A stretch of DNA of 64,000 nucleotides from Areca catechu (taxonomy: Eukaryota > Streptophyta > Magnoliopsida > Arecales > Arecaceae): assembly GCA_021397845.1 (NCBI GenBank), contig JAHSVC010000034.1, positions 992,001 to 1,056,000 of the forward strand, given 5' to 3'. Under the pieces are notes generated by a model. That model saw only the letters and a program-made list of their open reading frames with translations, had not been told where the DNA came from and did not search any database. Position 1 is the stretch's first letter. Each line of letters opens with the position of its first letter. Made by a program: the position numbers and the translations under genes. This document shows positions 10,695 through 22,320 of the stretch, one piece after another.

Positions 10695-11180
10695 CTCCAT
10701 ATAGGCTTATATTTGGTAAGGCATATCACTTGCTAGTAGAACTAGAATATAGGATGATAGGGGCCATAAAATAGCTAAATATAGATTTGGACATAGCCGA
10801 AGGCCAAAGGAAACTACAGGTGGATGAACTTGAGAAAATTAGGAATGAAGCATATGAGAACACAAAAATTATAAGGAACTAAAGCCTTCCATGACTAAGC
10901 TATTTTTAAAATTTTTTTACTCATGGATAAAATGTTTTCTTATATAATTCAAGGCTTTACCTGTTCCTAGAAAAATTGAGATCTAAATGGATTGAACCCT
11001 ACCTAGTGAAAAAGGTTTTCTCGTATAGAGCCACAGAAACTGAAAATCCAAGTAATGGTACCATCTTCAAAGTTAATAGACAATGCCTTAAACCATTTTT
11101 GAAATTAGCCACTAAAGAAATTAGGGAGGCTATGACTTTACATTAGCCAGAGGAAGCCATGACATCTAGCCGAAGACGTT

Positions 11181-12276
11181 AAACTTAGTACTTTTTGGAA
11201 GGCAATCTAATTTTTTATTATTTTACTAAATTTTATTTTAATAATTTTTATTTTTAGGAATAATGGACTACTTCATATGGTTGTTTTTAGCAATACACAA
11301 TGTATATCTAGTCCAGGTGGTATCTCTCCTTGTTTCATCTGTCATATTTTTCTTACTCCATTGAGAATAAAGAAAATTAAGTTAGAGGGTAGGAAAAAAT
11401 CTTTTAAAAAATATTTTGAAAATACTTTAAATTTTTTTGAATATTTTAAAAAATTATGTAGATAATTTTTTAAATCTTGTGCCACGAAAGAAACTCTTGG
11501 ACAAAATAGACTAAGAAAAGGTAATAGAGTTAGAAAGTATGTGCTAATGACTGTAGCTTGTCAAAGAATAGACTAGTTGGTCAGAATTTTAGTTGCCTAC
11601 TTAGGTCACCTAAAGACTATTAGCACTTCCATTATATATACACACTGACAAGATAAAGTAGGTATTATTGTAAGGTCAATTAATGATTTAATTATTATTA
11701 AAAAATTGGTAATTGATATACACTCCATTTAAAAAAATTGAATTTGAGGAAAGAGCTACCTGCCTGAAAAATATAAAAATAAAAATAAATATAATAAAAT
11801 AAAAAAATAGGGGTAAGTTCTAAACATTAGTTTTTCATCGAGTACCGGATACTTTTGCCTAAGTAAGTATTGTTGTTCGCATCAAAAAGTGGGTAGTATA
11901 AAGATGCCACTATTCATTAAAAAAATCGGGTGGTGTAAAAACTATCTCTGTTCCTGAGCTTAATTTAAGGATGTATAGAAAATTAACCAAAGTAGGTGAT
12001 AAACGAAGATTTAATTATTCTTTACAAGCTTATACTGAAATGCTAAGTTAACCATCACAAATACAAATGTTGTAGATCTTTAGATAAATTTTAAGAAAGT
12101 TTCTAATAGTACTGACTGCAAAATTTACTTCATAAGCTCAATACTTAGTGATATTAACTAACTTCTTTTAACTTTAATCCTAGGTCTAATTTTATAAAGG
12201 AGGATCTTAATGATACATGGTTATAAATTAATTTTATATTTTTATTGCATTGCTAAGGGATGCTAGTTGGGAGGTG
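11181..12276 (+). other. Athila post-integrase noncoding region
   Basis: AT-rich, with no recognisable ORF. In other Athila elements an env-like frame may lie here; I cannot see one. A purine-rich GTTGGGAGGTG (12266-12276) immediately before the 3' LTR is the likely polypurine tract. Confidence 0.5.
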
Positions 12277-14145
12277 TGATAAGTCTATTAAATATCCTAA
12301 TTTAAGTATTAAAATATATATTAGTTAATCTATATTTTTTAAGAATTGATATTTTTGTTAGTATTTTATAGAAAATGAGTCCATAGATAGAAAGCTCGAT
12401 TTTTGGAATCTAACAACTTAAATGGAACTCAAATTAGAGTTCAAATGGATCCAGAATCAAGAAAAAACCAAAATAATCAAGTCTAGTATGGATTTTAAAG
12501 TAGCTGATCCATGGTAGACCGGTCGCTTGGTTTACAGACATCTTAGGCAATCCATGGCAGCCATTATCCTCGATCCATAGCCCATTTCATGGACCATCTC
12601 ATCCCTGCCTTTTCCAAGCCACCCCCTGCCACCATCCATTACTGCCCATGATTGGAGGAGCTACCAATAGCCCATCGCCAATCGAAGAAGCCACCAAAGA
12701 GCCTATGATAGTTCCTCCCTGCTTTGCCCACCACCATCTCCTTCCTCCTCAAGCTGGCATTGCCCATTATGTCATGGCTCTCCTCCTCTTCCCCCTCTTC
12801 CTATTACCGCCTCTCCCTTGTTTCGAGAATAGCTGCCATCGATTTCTCCTAGCCCGAGGTTGTTACAATTCACCATGCTTTCACCATCACTACCTTCCAT
12901 GCCACAGTTACCTCCTCCTTGTTTAGCCATCATGTAGCCCATCACCTTTGCCAAGTCATTGCCATCACCACCTCCTTCGTATCTCGAGTCACTGGTCACC
13001 TCATCACCATTACCCATATTGCCATTGTCATGCCAAATAGCATGGGTAGGGGCTTCAATGGAGGTGGTAATGGAGGTGGTGCACAATGGGGAGTTCCGGC
13101 AAGGCATCTTGGAATGTGATGGGGCACTAGGCATGTAACATTTATGCGACTAATGACTAGAGGGAAGCTCTAACTAGGAGAAGGAATTCACTTATGGGAT
13201 GGTTTCCTTTCATGATCCTTTGGCTACAAGAATACCCAACTGAGAAGAGGACTTCCGTGCATGATTTTGGCCCTAATCTATGCTAATCAATGGCTCAACA
13301 AGGTCCAAGTATTTCAACACCAATTCAAGGACTAGCTAGAAACATATTGAAATTCAATTTAGATTGGGATTCAACCTATCAGAGGCTGTATAAAAGGAGG
13401 ACCTCCAGCAATAATCCAGGCATCAGTTTCTATAGTAAAATTTATTTATGTATTATGTTTTCTTGTTTAGAACTTGTATTAGGCTTGGAAAAGAAGAAAA
13501 ATTTTGAAAGAGATGCTGATGGGAGCAATGTGCAGCTAAGCTCCTTCAACCCAGGAAGAAGATGAAGCTTGTAATTAGTTTTTTTTTTGTATTTAAATTT
13601 CATGCAATAAAAATCATGCTTTCATTTTACACATCCTTTGATTTATTCTTTTGATTAATATTTTGATCTATCATATACAACCTATACCCTCTATCGACGT
13701 GCCATGATCTTCAGATATGGTACGTACCTAAGAGAGATAGCTCGCAGTACGGTGGATTAAATCCCAAATTTTATAATTAAAATTAGATAGTTTATACTCT
13801 AAACGAATGAGCTGTGATCTATAGATATGGCCCATACCTAACAAGAGATAAATTATACTAATTTTTTATTTAGAAATATTATTATTACAATATAAATAAA
13901 ATAAAATAAAACCTATTTGCATGGTGGATTCGAACTCCTGGATTACTTTTCTTGTTTTCTTTAATTAAGTAATTTAAAATTGCTTCCTTTTAAACCCACT
14001 ATTTTTATTCTAATCTTTCTACAATCCATATTCTTTTGCTCTTCTTCATAAAATAATTATCCTTGATTCCTGATGATATGACCCCTACTCATCCTAACTA
14101 TAGTAGTGAGTTAGATTTTTTTGACTTCCCTACGACAAGTGATCA
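12277..14145 (+). repeat. Athila 3' LTR
   Basis: TGATAAGTCT at the left end follows a polypurine tract, and CAAGTGATCA ends it. Its 3' 290 bp match the remnant 5' LTR. A TATA motif GTATAAAAGG lies at 13387-13397. ORFs within it (12648-13134) are compositional artefacts of CCACCAT-rich DNA. Confidence 0.8.
13387..13397 (+). promoter_or_regulatory. TATA box of Athila 3' LTR
   Basis: GTATAAAAGGA is the best core promoter match in this LTR. Confidence 0.5.
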
Positions 14146-15500
14146 CTGGGGGCTACTCCTTGGATGTTAAATAGGTGGAATGGTGGAGGATGAAGTAACA
14201 GCCAGGATGGGTGGAATGGTTGGAGGAACATCAGCACTATGCGCTTCCTCTGCATATGCATACTTCTCTACCATGGTAAGCATCTTGGAAAATTTATCGA
14301 TGATTTCTTTTCCAGAGAAAAAAGAAAGGAACATTGCTAGAGACCACACTTCAAAGTGGTCATGTTAATCGAATGAGCAAGGTTATGTACTTTCAAAGAC
14401 ACTTCATTGAACTAGCTCATGTAAGACCTGATGGTTCTCCTTCTCTCTACTTAATATAAATCAAGGAGTCCAAACTCCATCATGGCTTCCTACTACTAGC
14501 AAAATGGAAAACAAAAAGCCAAATTAACTAGTCAAAAGAGTAAATGGAACCTGGTTTTAAGCTGGAATACCAATATCATGCTAATTTTTTAGAGTCAAAG
14601 TAAAGGCATGACATAACATCACATCAATTGCTTCAAGCAGGAGCATCATTATCTTGAAGCCCTGCAAGTGGTTTACTGATCCAATAGACCCATCGTATGT
14701 CAATTGTGGCATTTTGAAATGTCTTAGCGGTGGCTCTTGCATGATATGGGCCTTGATGGATGGCTTAGTGGTGAAACCAAGATCTTCTTCTCTAGACAGT
14801 GCTAAGCCCTGCAAGGCTTCAATACGTTGATTTATCTCTTAAAACTTATGGTCCACTTCAAGATCTCTGGCTAGGTGTGCTTTAAAAGGTTGTGGAGGTG
14901 AACGAGCTAGAGTGAACCCTTTGTTTGACCAGGGCAAAGGGGAATGCACCTTGCTTGCCTAAGATTCTCTAGTGCTACAAGAGGAACAAGTTTTTATAGC
15001 ATAACATTTTACGGGAGTCAAGGTCATCGAAGTTCCAAATGTGTAGCTCCCCAATGTGCATGAGATTGTGGTGGTATGGCTTGATCTACTTCTAGTTATG
15101 GTATAATGGCCGGTGCCATGACATCGCCAGATGTTATATAATTGGATAGCTACAATCAACTCTTGGACTTGCCGAGTGAGCCATTCTAGAGTGTCAAGTT
15201 GACTTTCTTGTGGGATGGTGTCAGCTTGAGTCCCTAGAATTGGATTCCTGGTAGGTTACTATCTCATTGGGAGGTGGTGGAACCGGAAAGCCAAGTAGAT
15301 ACACCATTCGGTTGCATGTGACTTGCACTAGAGGTCCTTTTCAAGTTATGGGCAAATAGTAAACCCTTCTTCTATCTGATGGTGCTAAAATCTACTTGAA
15401 TACTAGAGTAAGCTGGAGGGCGGCATTGGTGGTTGTACCAATAAAAGAGTCCTGGCTGGAGGTAGCTCCTGTGAAGGCCCTTCGATGCTCAAGTCAGTAT
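14146..15500 (-). pseudogene. T3: Tat-lineage gag fragment
   Basis: The minus strand reads PPLRHFKMPQLTYDGS then VNHLQGFKIMMLLLEAIDVM and LCHAF (14581-14814), the Tat gag block that normally reads YDGSTDPVDHLxxFK. Leftward follow KPGSIYSF- and FNEVSLKVHNL-like stretches to 14146, where Athila cuts it. Since Athila interrupts T3, the T3 pol should lie beyond the left edge. Stops and frameshifts throughout. Confidence 0.65.
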
Positions 15501-16776
15501 CTTTGACCATTGGGCACAAATGGAGAGAGTGATGAAAGTGATGGCATATGCATGTATGTAAGGGTGCGTACCTCTGGGAGGTTTGTTGAAAATCCCCTTT
15601 TTATACTCAAACTATAGGGGCAGTCTATGAATGCATTGATATGTCAGAGAATAGGCAAGCAGTGATTGAATTTTTGCCTCTATCAGGATTTTTGGGAGGA
15701 AATCATCCTTTATTATCTAGATGACCCTTCCCATTAATGGAAGGTTTTGTCTTTCATGTATTCTACCATTTTCCTTAATGGCTCCAAGAGTTATAGCTTA
15801 AACTGGGGCCATGCTTCTTTAATGATTGAGATTTGCTCTTGATAAAAGAATTTGGTGGTTTGTCTATTATAAGAGGCATGTTAGGGTGAGCATTGATAGA
15901 CTTTTCCTTTGGACTTTTAGTAAAATGCCCTAGTGAGGTGTTGTTGGCCTAGTTTGGATTCTAAGTGCCATGGTTTGGTAGGCTTAGGAGCCCTTCAGGA
16001 CTAGATATCTATAGAACCTGGCAGTTGGGATGGCCAAGCACCGATTATGCCAGAGGTAGACGACAAGATGTCTCTTGACTAGGGGTTTGTGAAACAGTTG
16101 TTCAAATAGCCGAATGTCACTCCAGACTGAGTCTAAAAGGTGAAGGTTAAGTCTTGCAGAGACTCGGGGGGGCGATCATACTTTAGAATGATGTCCGATA
16201 GGATCGGGAATTAAAATAGTTCTCGAGAAGCGGGACTATTTGACTAGTAAAATGTCCAGGGAAAATATTCCAAAATAGGATCTGTCCTTCGAATGGTTTG
16301 GTAGTGTACTAATTCGGTTATATAGATTTGGCTATTCCTAGATTTCTTGGATGTTTCCTCTGCCTATTCATGCCCAAAATACTATGGTCCCAATATTCTA
16401 GGTAGAAATAGCTGGGTGTAGTTTCACCTTATCCTGAAATAGATTTAATCATTTCTTGATCTGGCCATCTCTTTCCCAGTTTTTAGATCTTCGGGATCCC
16501 AGGGATGGGGTTTCCCCTTGCATTAGATCTAGAACATAATTTTTAAAAATCCTTTTCATGATTCTTATTCATGAGTAAAAGCATAGCAGAACCACTACAC
16601 ATCATAAGAGAACCCTATCGAATGGGAAGAGAGAGATTTTAAATCCTACTTCCTCTTATGACCAGACGGCCATGGTAATGCACTCAATTCGAGTACTAAG
16701 CTAAATGGTCATATCTTATATGAAATTAAATTAAAATCTTATATCAGAATCTAATCTAACATGTTAAATTAATCTA
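15501..16776 (-). repeat. Probable T3 5' LTR and leader of the adjoining copia element; internal border unresolved
   Basis: A minus-strand TATA-like GTATAAAAAGGGG at 15594-15606 sits upstream of the T3 gag, as expected for a T3 LTR. The part near 16700-16776 directly follows the copia PBS and so should be copia leader. I cannot place the junction between the two and see no coding sequence. Confidence 0.35.
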
Positions 16777-16788
16777 GCTCTGATACCA
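16777..16788 (-). other. Copia primer binding site (initiator Met tRNA)
   Basis: The minus strand reads TGGTATCAGAGC next to the LTR end at 16790, one base apart. Confidence 0.8.
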
Positions 16789-16789
16789 T

Positions 16790-19348
16790 TGTTGGAATCC
16801 TAAGTGCTAGCATGCTGATTTCTTGGATTTTTAAAATTGCAATGCAGTGGAAACTATAGTTATGAAAATATTTTCCATAAATAAGTATGCATAATAAATT
16901 AAAAACATCTAAAATAGGATTTAAACATGCATATGAAGATTAGATAATTAGAACTGAAACATAAAATCATAAGAAGAAAACATGCTTACCTTAAGCGCTT
17001 TCCATCTTAAACTTTGATATGATCAAACTGGCTGATGACTAGGATTCCTTTGGACCTGTACAAGTGCTCATCCTCTACTAGTATCCACACAGGGCTCATT
17101 CTTGATTGACTTAAATAGGCCACTAGAGTGCTAGCTCTTTTTTAGGCCTCTCTTCTGACTTGGATCTGGATCTCCCTTTGATAACTTGAAGGGAAGGGTT
17201 GCAACCTTTGCTTGAACCCTTCATGCAAGGTATTGGGACTTCTTTAAGGATGCCTAGAGGAGAACAAGACTTTTTTTTCCTCCTCTAATCTTCTCTCTAA
17301 ATACTCATTTTTTGAATTTTTGCATGGAACAAGTAGAATAAAGGAGATGGGGTGATAGAAGAAAACCTAGCAAGTGGTAAGATGAGAGATATCATCATAT
17401 CTATTGCGCTCGGCCTCTCTTTTCCATTTTTTATTTTTGTCGCACAAAAACAACCTCCCATCTCATGAGATATTAGGATAAGGCTTCATTTAGATCAGAT
17501 ATCATCTAAACCTAAATTAAACTCAAAAAGGAAGTGGGTGACAATAGGGTATTAGGTTGAGAAATAATTGGTATTAAGAAACTTGATGAGAGATATAATG
17601 CCGGTCATTACATCCTTTCTTTTGTCACACAAAATAGATTTCCCACTCATTTCAACTCCAGATAAATATCACTACCAGCAAGATAGGAATGCAACTAATC
17701 TAAATCTCATTTAAATTAAGAGTATGCACTTTGCCAATGAAGACTTGTGGTGAGAAGCAAATGTGCGCCGCTCTGATTTCCACATTATTTTTGTCACACA
17801 AAAATACATCTCAACATCCTAAATCTAGATAAAACTCATCTTTTATTTATCTCATTCAAATAAGAATTTTAATCAAGATAAGTTTTATCTAGAAGAGGAG
17901 ATAGAGACCTAGACATGAGGGGTGCCTACTCTTGGCACGCCTTCTCTAATTTCTACACAAATCTGAAATATTTCACCACACAAACCTCAATTTCACACCT
18001 ACTTTGAGAGAGATTAAATCAAATTTAATTATATTTAGGTATCTTAGTCAATTAACTTTAATTTGGGTTCAATTCAAATCCAATTCGAGCCTAATTCAAA
18101 TCCAATTCGAAAAGGCTATTAATCACATTCCAAATAGAATTATAATCCATGTCCAACTTGGATAATTAAACCTAATTAAACTTAAATTGAGTCAAGCCCT
18201 ACTAGATTATATCTCATTTAAGTTAATTATGATTTGATCTAAAATTTAATTAAGTCTAGTTATATTATAGCTTTTATAATTAAGTCCCTAGTGCTAAAAT
18301 TTGTAGCTACTGAATTTGTAACCTACTAAACTTAAACCCTTATAAAATTAGCAATTACTAAATATAATCCAAGCTCTTGATCAGGTCAAGCCCCTATTAT
18401 GTGCAACACCTTAGGTTCCATTCTATCTAGTAGTGAGACATATCATGATCTCCATCATAGCATCATCGAAACTCTTCCGATAGATCAGAACAATTCCAGC
18501 TCAACCCTAATAAGGATCATTGATTCAAAAATGATCCAAGTGAGTTTTCACAATCTACCATTAACACTTAGAATTATGTAGCGGCAACCCAGTAGAATAG
18601 CAAAGGTGAACCCCTAAGTATAGTTACCATATGATCAAGTTCCTCTATTGAATGTCCTAATGAGATGTAGATTATGGATTCTTGTCAAACCCCTAGCATC
18701 TATCATATACTTGATTTAATTAGCCTAAGTCCATCGTGAAACTCGTGGAAACTCTTTTCCATCATTGAATACATACCATGGTCAGGGATTTTTGGACTTG
18801 TCTTTTTAACTTGCATAGGACTATGTCTCTTTTACTGAAATCGATAGATCTCACATAGATACACTCTTAACTCTTATATTGAACCTATTGTAGCCAATGT
18901 ACACCACAAGGTCACATATGGCTAAGGACCATATTATGTATTTATCAAACTACATCAACTCCATTGGAGTGATCGAGGCACTGCAGGTCAAGGAACTACT
19001 CACACAATTATAGCATCGAGAAGTCATTAATGAGTAGACTCAACCTTATCTATTCTTGAATAACTACTTTAACTCTCGCTCTAGTATCTCTATATGTAGA
19101 CTTAAGACTTATCTATCTGAAAGGAAAGTAATATGTGCACTAGTCTTGATAGACTGATCACTATTTCCATGATGATCCAATAATTGGGAGTATTTAAAAG
19201 TTAACCTATAATGACACAAGTCTCAAATTCTCAACTCTTGAGAATATGTGATATTATCCATTAATACTTTTGACGATACATGGACACATGTATGGGTTAA
19301 AATATCTCAATTAAGAATATTAAATACTATTGGTAGGAAATATGTTCA
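16790..19348 (-). repeat. 5' LTR of a Ty1/copia element (probably Angela/Tork type)
   Basis: The plus-strand left end TGTTGGAATCC abuts the PBS, so the element is on the minus strand and this is its 5' LTR. The right end is placed at TATGTTCA (19348), giving a minus-strand start of TGAACATA. Its 2.56 kb length resembles the 2.49-kb Angela LTR at 54613. No intact gag-pol remains to its left, so the body was deleted or never completed. Short ORFs in it are not genes. Confidence 0.6.
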
Positions 19349-19588
19349 GGCCAAAAATATAGGACCCATAATAGTGAGGGTAGGCTTTCGGTCCGATCAT
19401 TAGTATGGGCCGCGAATGGATCATCCCAAAATAAATAGAGCTACTAGAAATACATGATCGAACACTCAGATAAATGACACACCAACTACTCGAGGAGCAC
19501 TCAGCCATAAGCTTTCAGGAGGATAATGGTAGAGGCCAACTCCTATACTCCAAGGCATCAACGAACCCTATCGACCACTCATCCACAA
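19349..19588 (+). repeat. T1: left part of Tat LTR with start of a 91-bp tandem array
   Basis: 19480-19588 holds a copy of a unit reading GAGCACTCAGCCATAAGCT ... GATAATGGTAGAGGCCAACT ... AAGGCATCAACGA. The array resumes at 26918 on the other side of C1. The strand is taken from the downstream T1 gag-pol. Confidence 0.55.
19584..19588. repeat. C1 target-site duplication, left copy (CACAA)
   Basis: CACAA directly before the LTR end at 19589, repeated at 26918-26922. Confidence 0.9.
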
Positions 19589-19626
19589 TGATGGGGGGAA
19601 ATAATGCACGCTCTGATACCAGAAAA
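19589..19626 (-). repeat. PBS-like duplication inside the C1 LTR terminus (left copy)
   Basis: Contains, on the minus strand, TGGTATCAGAGCG followed by a short spacer and a second LTR-like terminus; the segment ends at the target duplication, so it is part of the LTR. The same segment is at 25060-25096 and, in C5, at 46857-46895. Confidence 0.8.
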
Positions 19627-20412
19627 TGATGGGGAAAAAAAGAGCAAGCAAGGATGATGCAAATATGACTATATTTTTTTTTTAGGGTTTTATCTTTGGT
19701 TCCCGATTGCAAGCAAAGAGAACCTAGGAAAACTGAAAGAAAAGAAATCTACGCTAGCAGATCAATCCCTAAATAAATGATAGACCAGGACTCCGAGATT
19801 AAGGAACCCCAGGATTAGGACTAGCTCGATACACCCAATACCTACATAGGAGATGGGGATGCAAACCTTTCAAATTCTGAAGTGCCTGGTGCAGAGATCG
19901 CTCCACTCGATGGATGCGGCCTGGATGTTCGAGCAATCACGCCCGTGGATGCGCCGGTTCCCGATCATGTGGCCGTGATGGAAAGACGACCCATCTCCGA
20001 TGTCCGTAGCATCGAGGAAGACCTGTAGGCAGCAAGAGAAAGAATGGTTAGCGAAGAGGTGAGAAGTGTTGAAGTTGAAATAGGGTTAGGGTAGAGAAAC
20101 AGGGCTTCGAGCCCGGTATCCGACTGGAGTCCGAAATCGAAGTTGATAACTTGGGGCCTCGCACCCCGTGACATCCCGGAGGACGAAGGAATATGGCCTC
20201 TCACCACGCGACGCCCTCAGGCGAAGGAATGTGACCTCTCACCATGCGACGCCCTGAGGCGAAGGAATGTGGCCTCACACCACTCGACATCCCTGGGGAT
20301 GATGGAAGCTCTCACTCAACCTAGCCTAGGAACAAGGATTGAAGAAGAGGATGGAACACACAAGTTTTCTTTCATTAATCATCAATAATCTCTACAAGGA
20401 GAGATTGGGTCC

Positions 20413-20423
20413 CCTTTTATAGG
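20413..20423 (-). promoter_or_regulatory. TATA box of C1 3' LTR
   Basis: Minus strand CCTATAAAAGG; the same motif, with one adjacent change, lies in the other LTR at 25879-25889. Confidence 0.65.
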
Positions 20424-20531
20424 CACCCTAGAGTACATTCAAATTTTAAATGAAAAAAACCATTCAAATTTTGAACCCAAAATACAATCCAAATAAAAGT
20501 GGTTCCCAAAGCTTTGGAGGGAGTTCTTCAA

Positions 20532-21020
20532 GGCCGACCAAGAGGGGAGAATAATGGCATGGCAAGATACAAGGCTTGGGGAGGGGAGTTTGTCCTTTTG
20601 ACTTCCTTATTTGCTTGCTCAGTTTGGTAGAAAACTTGAAGTAGGGCAAGCTTGGAGGGATGTGTCCCCTTTGGAGTCTTCTTCCATACCTAGATGGAGT
20701 GATTCATGGCTGACCAAGGGAGAAGAAGATTGGGTATGGCGTGATGCTTGGCTTGAAGAGGGGGCTTGATGCTTGGCCTTCCTTCCTTGTGTGCATAGTT
20801 TTGGAAAGAAGCTTGGATGGAGGCAAGCTTGGTGGAATGTGTCCTCCAAAATTTCTTCTAGGCTTGATCCTTGGCCGACCAAGGGAGAAGAAGATTGGGC
20901 ATTGCACATTTGATGGCTTGGCTTGGGGAGTGTGCTCCTTGGTCTTCCTTTCTTGCATGAATATTTTAGGAAGAGGACTTGATTGGAGGGCTTGCTTTGT
21001 GGCTTGAATCTTCAACAACC
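20532..21020 (-). repeat. Three tandem U3 units (about 170 bp) in C1 3' LTR
   Basis: Units begin GGCCGACCAAG, GGCTGACCAAGG and GGCCGACCAAGG and share AGAAGAAGATTGGG, GCTTGG and AATGTGTCC-type landmarks. The array is repeated in the 5' LTR (26000-26480). Confidence 0.75.
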
Positions 21021-21453
21021 CAAATATGATGGCTCATGGCATGATATGGGGAGGGGATAATGGAGGCGTGTGGAATTCTTATGGGGCGCCTCCTTGCTTC
21101 CATTCTTGGGTGCACAGGTGGCATTGACGTGGTGCCATGCAGTTGATGAAGTGGCAGTGTCAAGTCAAAGCTTGGTCCACTAAAATGGGCTTGACCCAAA
21201 GGACAAGTTTTCTCTCATTGGGTTGGGACCCAAAGTTCAGACAGACCCAGATTGGATTAAAATAAATTACAGGACTCAAGTTGACCTAATCTTGACCCAA
21301 TTGGTCAAGGTACAAGATTTAGACTTGGCTCAAAGCAAAGATAATTACAAAATTAAAGGCTTGAAGCCTTATTACAGGACTCAATGGGTAGAACCCTAAT
21401 TAGAGATCCCCCGAAGGTTGAAGGGCTCAAGTCAAACCCTGATGCCCACATCA

Positions 21454-21870
21454 ATTCTCCCAGGATGGGAGAAACTTGACCTTGTTGAGTGGAGGTTGAT
21501 TTAGCTTTGGTACTTCTTCAGTGGGTTGATGCATGGCCGGTCCTCCTAGGTGATCCATGAATCATCAGATGATTTGGGTCGGCCTTGCTAACGGACCGAG
21601 AAATATGAAAGCCATTGTCCTGGGCTGCGGTAGCTCGACCATCCAGGACATGCTCGATCCGTACTCCTTACTCAGGTCAAATTGGAAGTGGACACTCGGG
21701 TCTGGTTTTCTCTCCAAAAAGGATTAGGCTCAAATCACTCGCTAGGTGGTTTGCTGGTTCCCTATACTCAACTAGGTGCAAGATATTGAGAGTCGAGCTA
21801 ATGTCCCAAATCAGGATATTAGGGTCACTCTCCTATCACTCTAGGGGACCAATTTAGCGAGCATAAGAAC
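21454..21870 (-). pseudogene. C1 polypurine tract and integrase C-terminal chromodomain remnant
   Basis: The minus strand next to the LTR reads CTGGGAGAA, a polypurine tract. Beyond it, aligned with the clearer copies at 33193-33426 and 38200-38600, lie the chromodomain landmarks: an EYRE-like stretch (about 21755), the GTDRACPG-like region and a DDPD/DESWI-like region (about 21550). Chromodomains of chromovirus integrases steer insertion through histone marks. Too damaged for an open frame. Confidence 0.6.
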
Positions 21871-22320
21871 TTCTTTATTATTTCAGAATCCCCAATTCTC
21901 TACTTAGCTTGCTTTCGGGAACGACCAAACTTTAACTATTTAAATTAATTTTCATGTCCCTAGTATGCAATACAAGTGATCATACGTATTCTGAGACTTA
22001 ACTAGACACAAAAGTAATCTAAACTAGTTATTCCTAGTAAGAGGAATTTATTGGGGTCCTAGGGCCTAAACCTACTAGACCATTGGTTCTCTAGGCTTGA
22101 CCCTAGCCTGGTATGCACAAGAAAAACTTTTAAGGATCCCTAACAGATGCCATAAAGGATGCCAGAAGTAGAGGGTGAATGGGATGGGCTCTAAGGAGTC
22201 ATGCAAAATGATAATCTCAACAAAAAGTGCACTCATAGCCCTAGAATGTGCGAAGGTTCGGGGAAGGGTAGGAAATAAGGAGGAGACTCAAGGACTGGTT
22301 CAATGTTTAGGCTACTGACC
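21871..22320 (-). other. C1 noncoding stub in place of RT-RNase H-integrase
   Basis: No ORF. The same stub is recognisable in C2 (about 33500-33877) and C3 (about 37880-38160) through shared blocks such as TTCTCTAGGCTTGACCCTAG (or its complement) and GGGATGGGCTCTA. It lies exactly where about 3 kb of pol should be. Confidence 0.65.

Larger units (their letters stand above)
8106..11180 (+). pseudogene. Athila integrase, split by a Sirevirus LTR
   Basis: Plus-strand readings give the zinc-finger region (about 8160-8400), the core VAVD..SKRVEAIPCKTND (8630-8690), YFGIPRAIISDRGIHL (8735-8782, second catalytic D) and [13 protein letters not shown] (to 8999). Reading resumes after the inserted LTR with PYRLIFGKAYHL (10697 on) and the C-terminal KWIEPYLVKKVFSYRATE...FKVNRQCLKPFL (about 10990-11105). 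Host sequence on both sides joins in frame as NLGIS-PYRLIFG. The inverted duplication 8442-8729 also disrupts it. Confidence 0.8.
2737..14145 (+). mobile_element. Athila-lineage Ty3/gypsy retrotransposon, degenerate, 5' LTR truncated
   Basis: Order on the plus strand: remnant 5' LTR (to 3041), tRNA-Asp-type PBS, leader, gag, protease, RT, RNase H, integrase, about 1.1 kb of noncoding DNA, 3' LTR (12277-14145). The remnant 5' LTR aligns with the end of the 3' LTR (13860-14145) over about 290 bp at clearly lower identity than the other LTR pairs here, so the insertion is old. Every coding domain carries stops and frameshifts. Sirevirus solo LTR 9005-10694 is inserted in the integrase. The right end is TG..CA bounded (CAAGTGATCA) and abuts T3. 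Confidence 0.85.
19589..21453 (-). repeat. C1 3' LTR
   Basis: TGATGGGGGG to CCCACATCA; pairs with 25060-26917. Contains the internal PBS-like copy (19589-19626), a TATA motif (20413-20423) and three tandem U3 units of 165-175 bp starting at 20532, 20708 and 20873, each opening with GGCYGACCAAG. Confidence 0.9.

Noticed and set aside
12648..13134. Overlapping ORFs of 66-120 codons on both strands
   Set aside because: They lie wholly within the Athila 3' LTR, are of low-complexity CCACCAT-type composition, and have no domain motif.
16777..16788. tRNA gene fragments at TGGTATCAGAGC sites
   Set aside because: Each site is 12-18 bases adjoining an LTR end: primer binding sites, not tRNA genes.
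20143..20388. ORF of 81 codons and neighbours in the C1 LTRs
   Set aside because: Present in both LTR copies only with differing lengths and opposite to transcription; no constraint visible.
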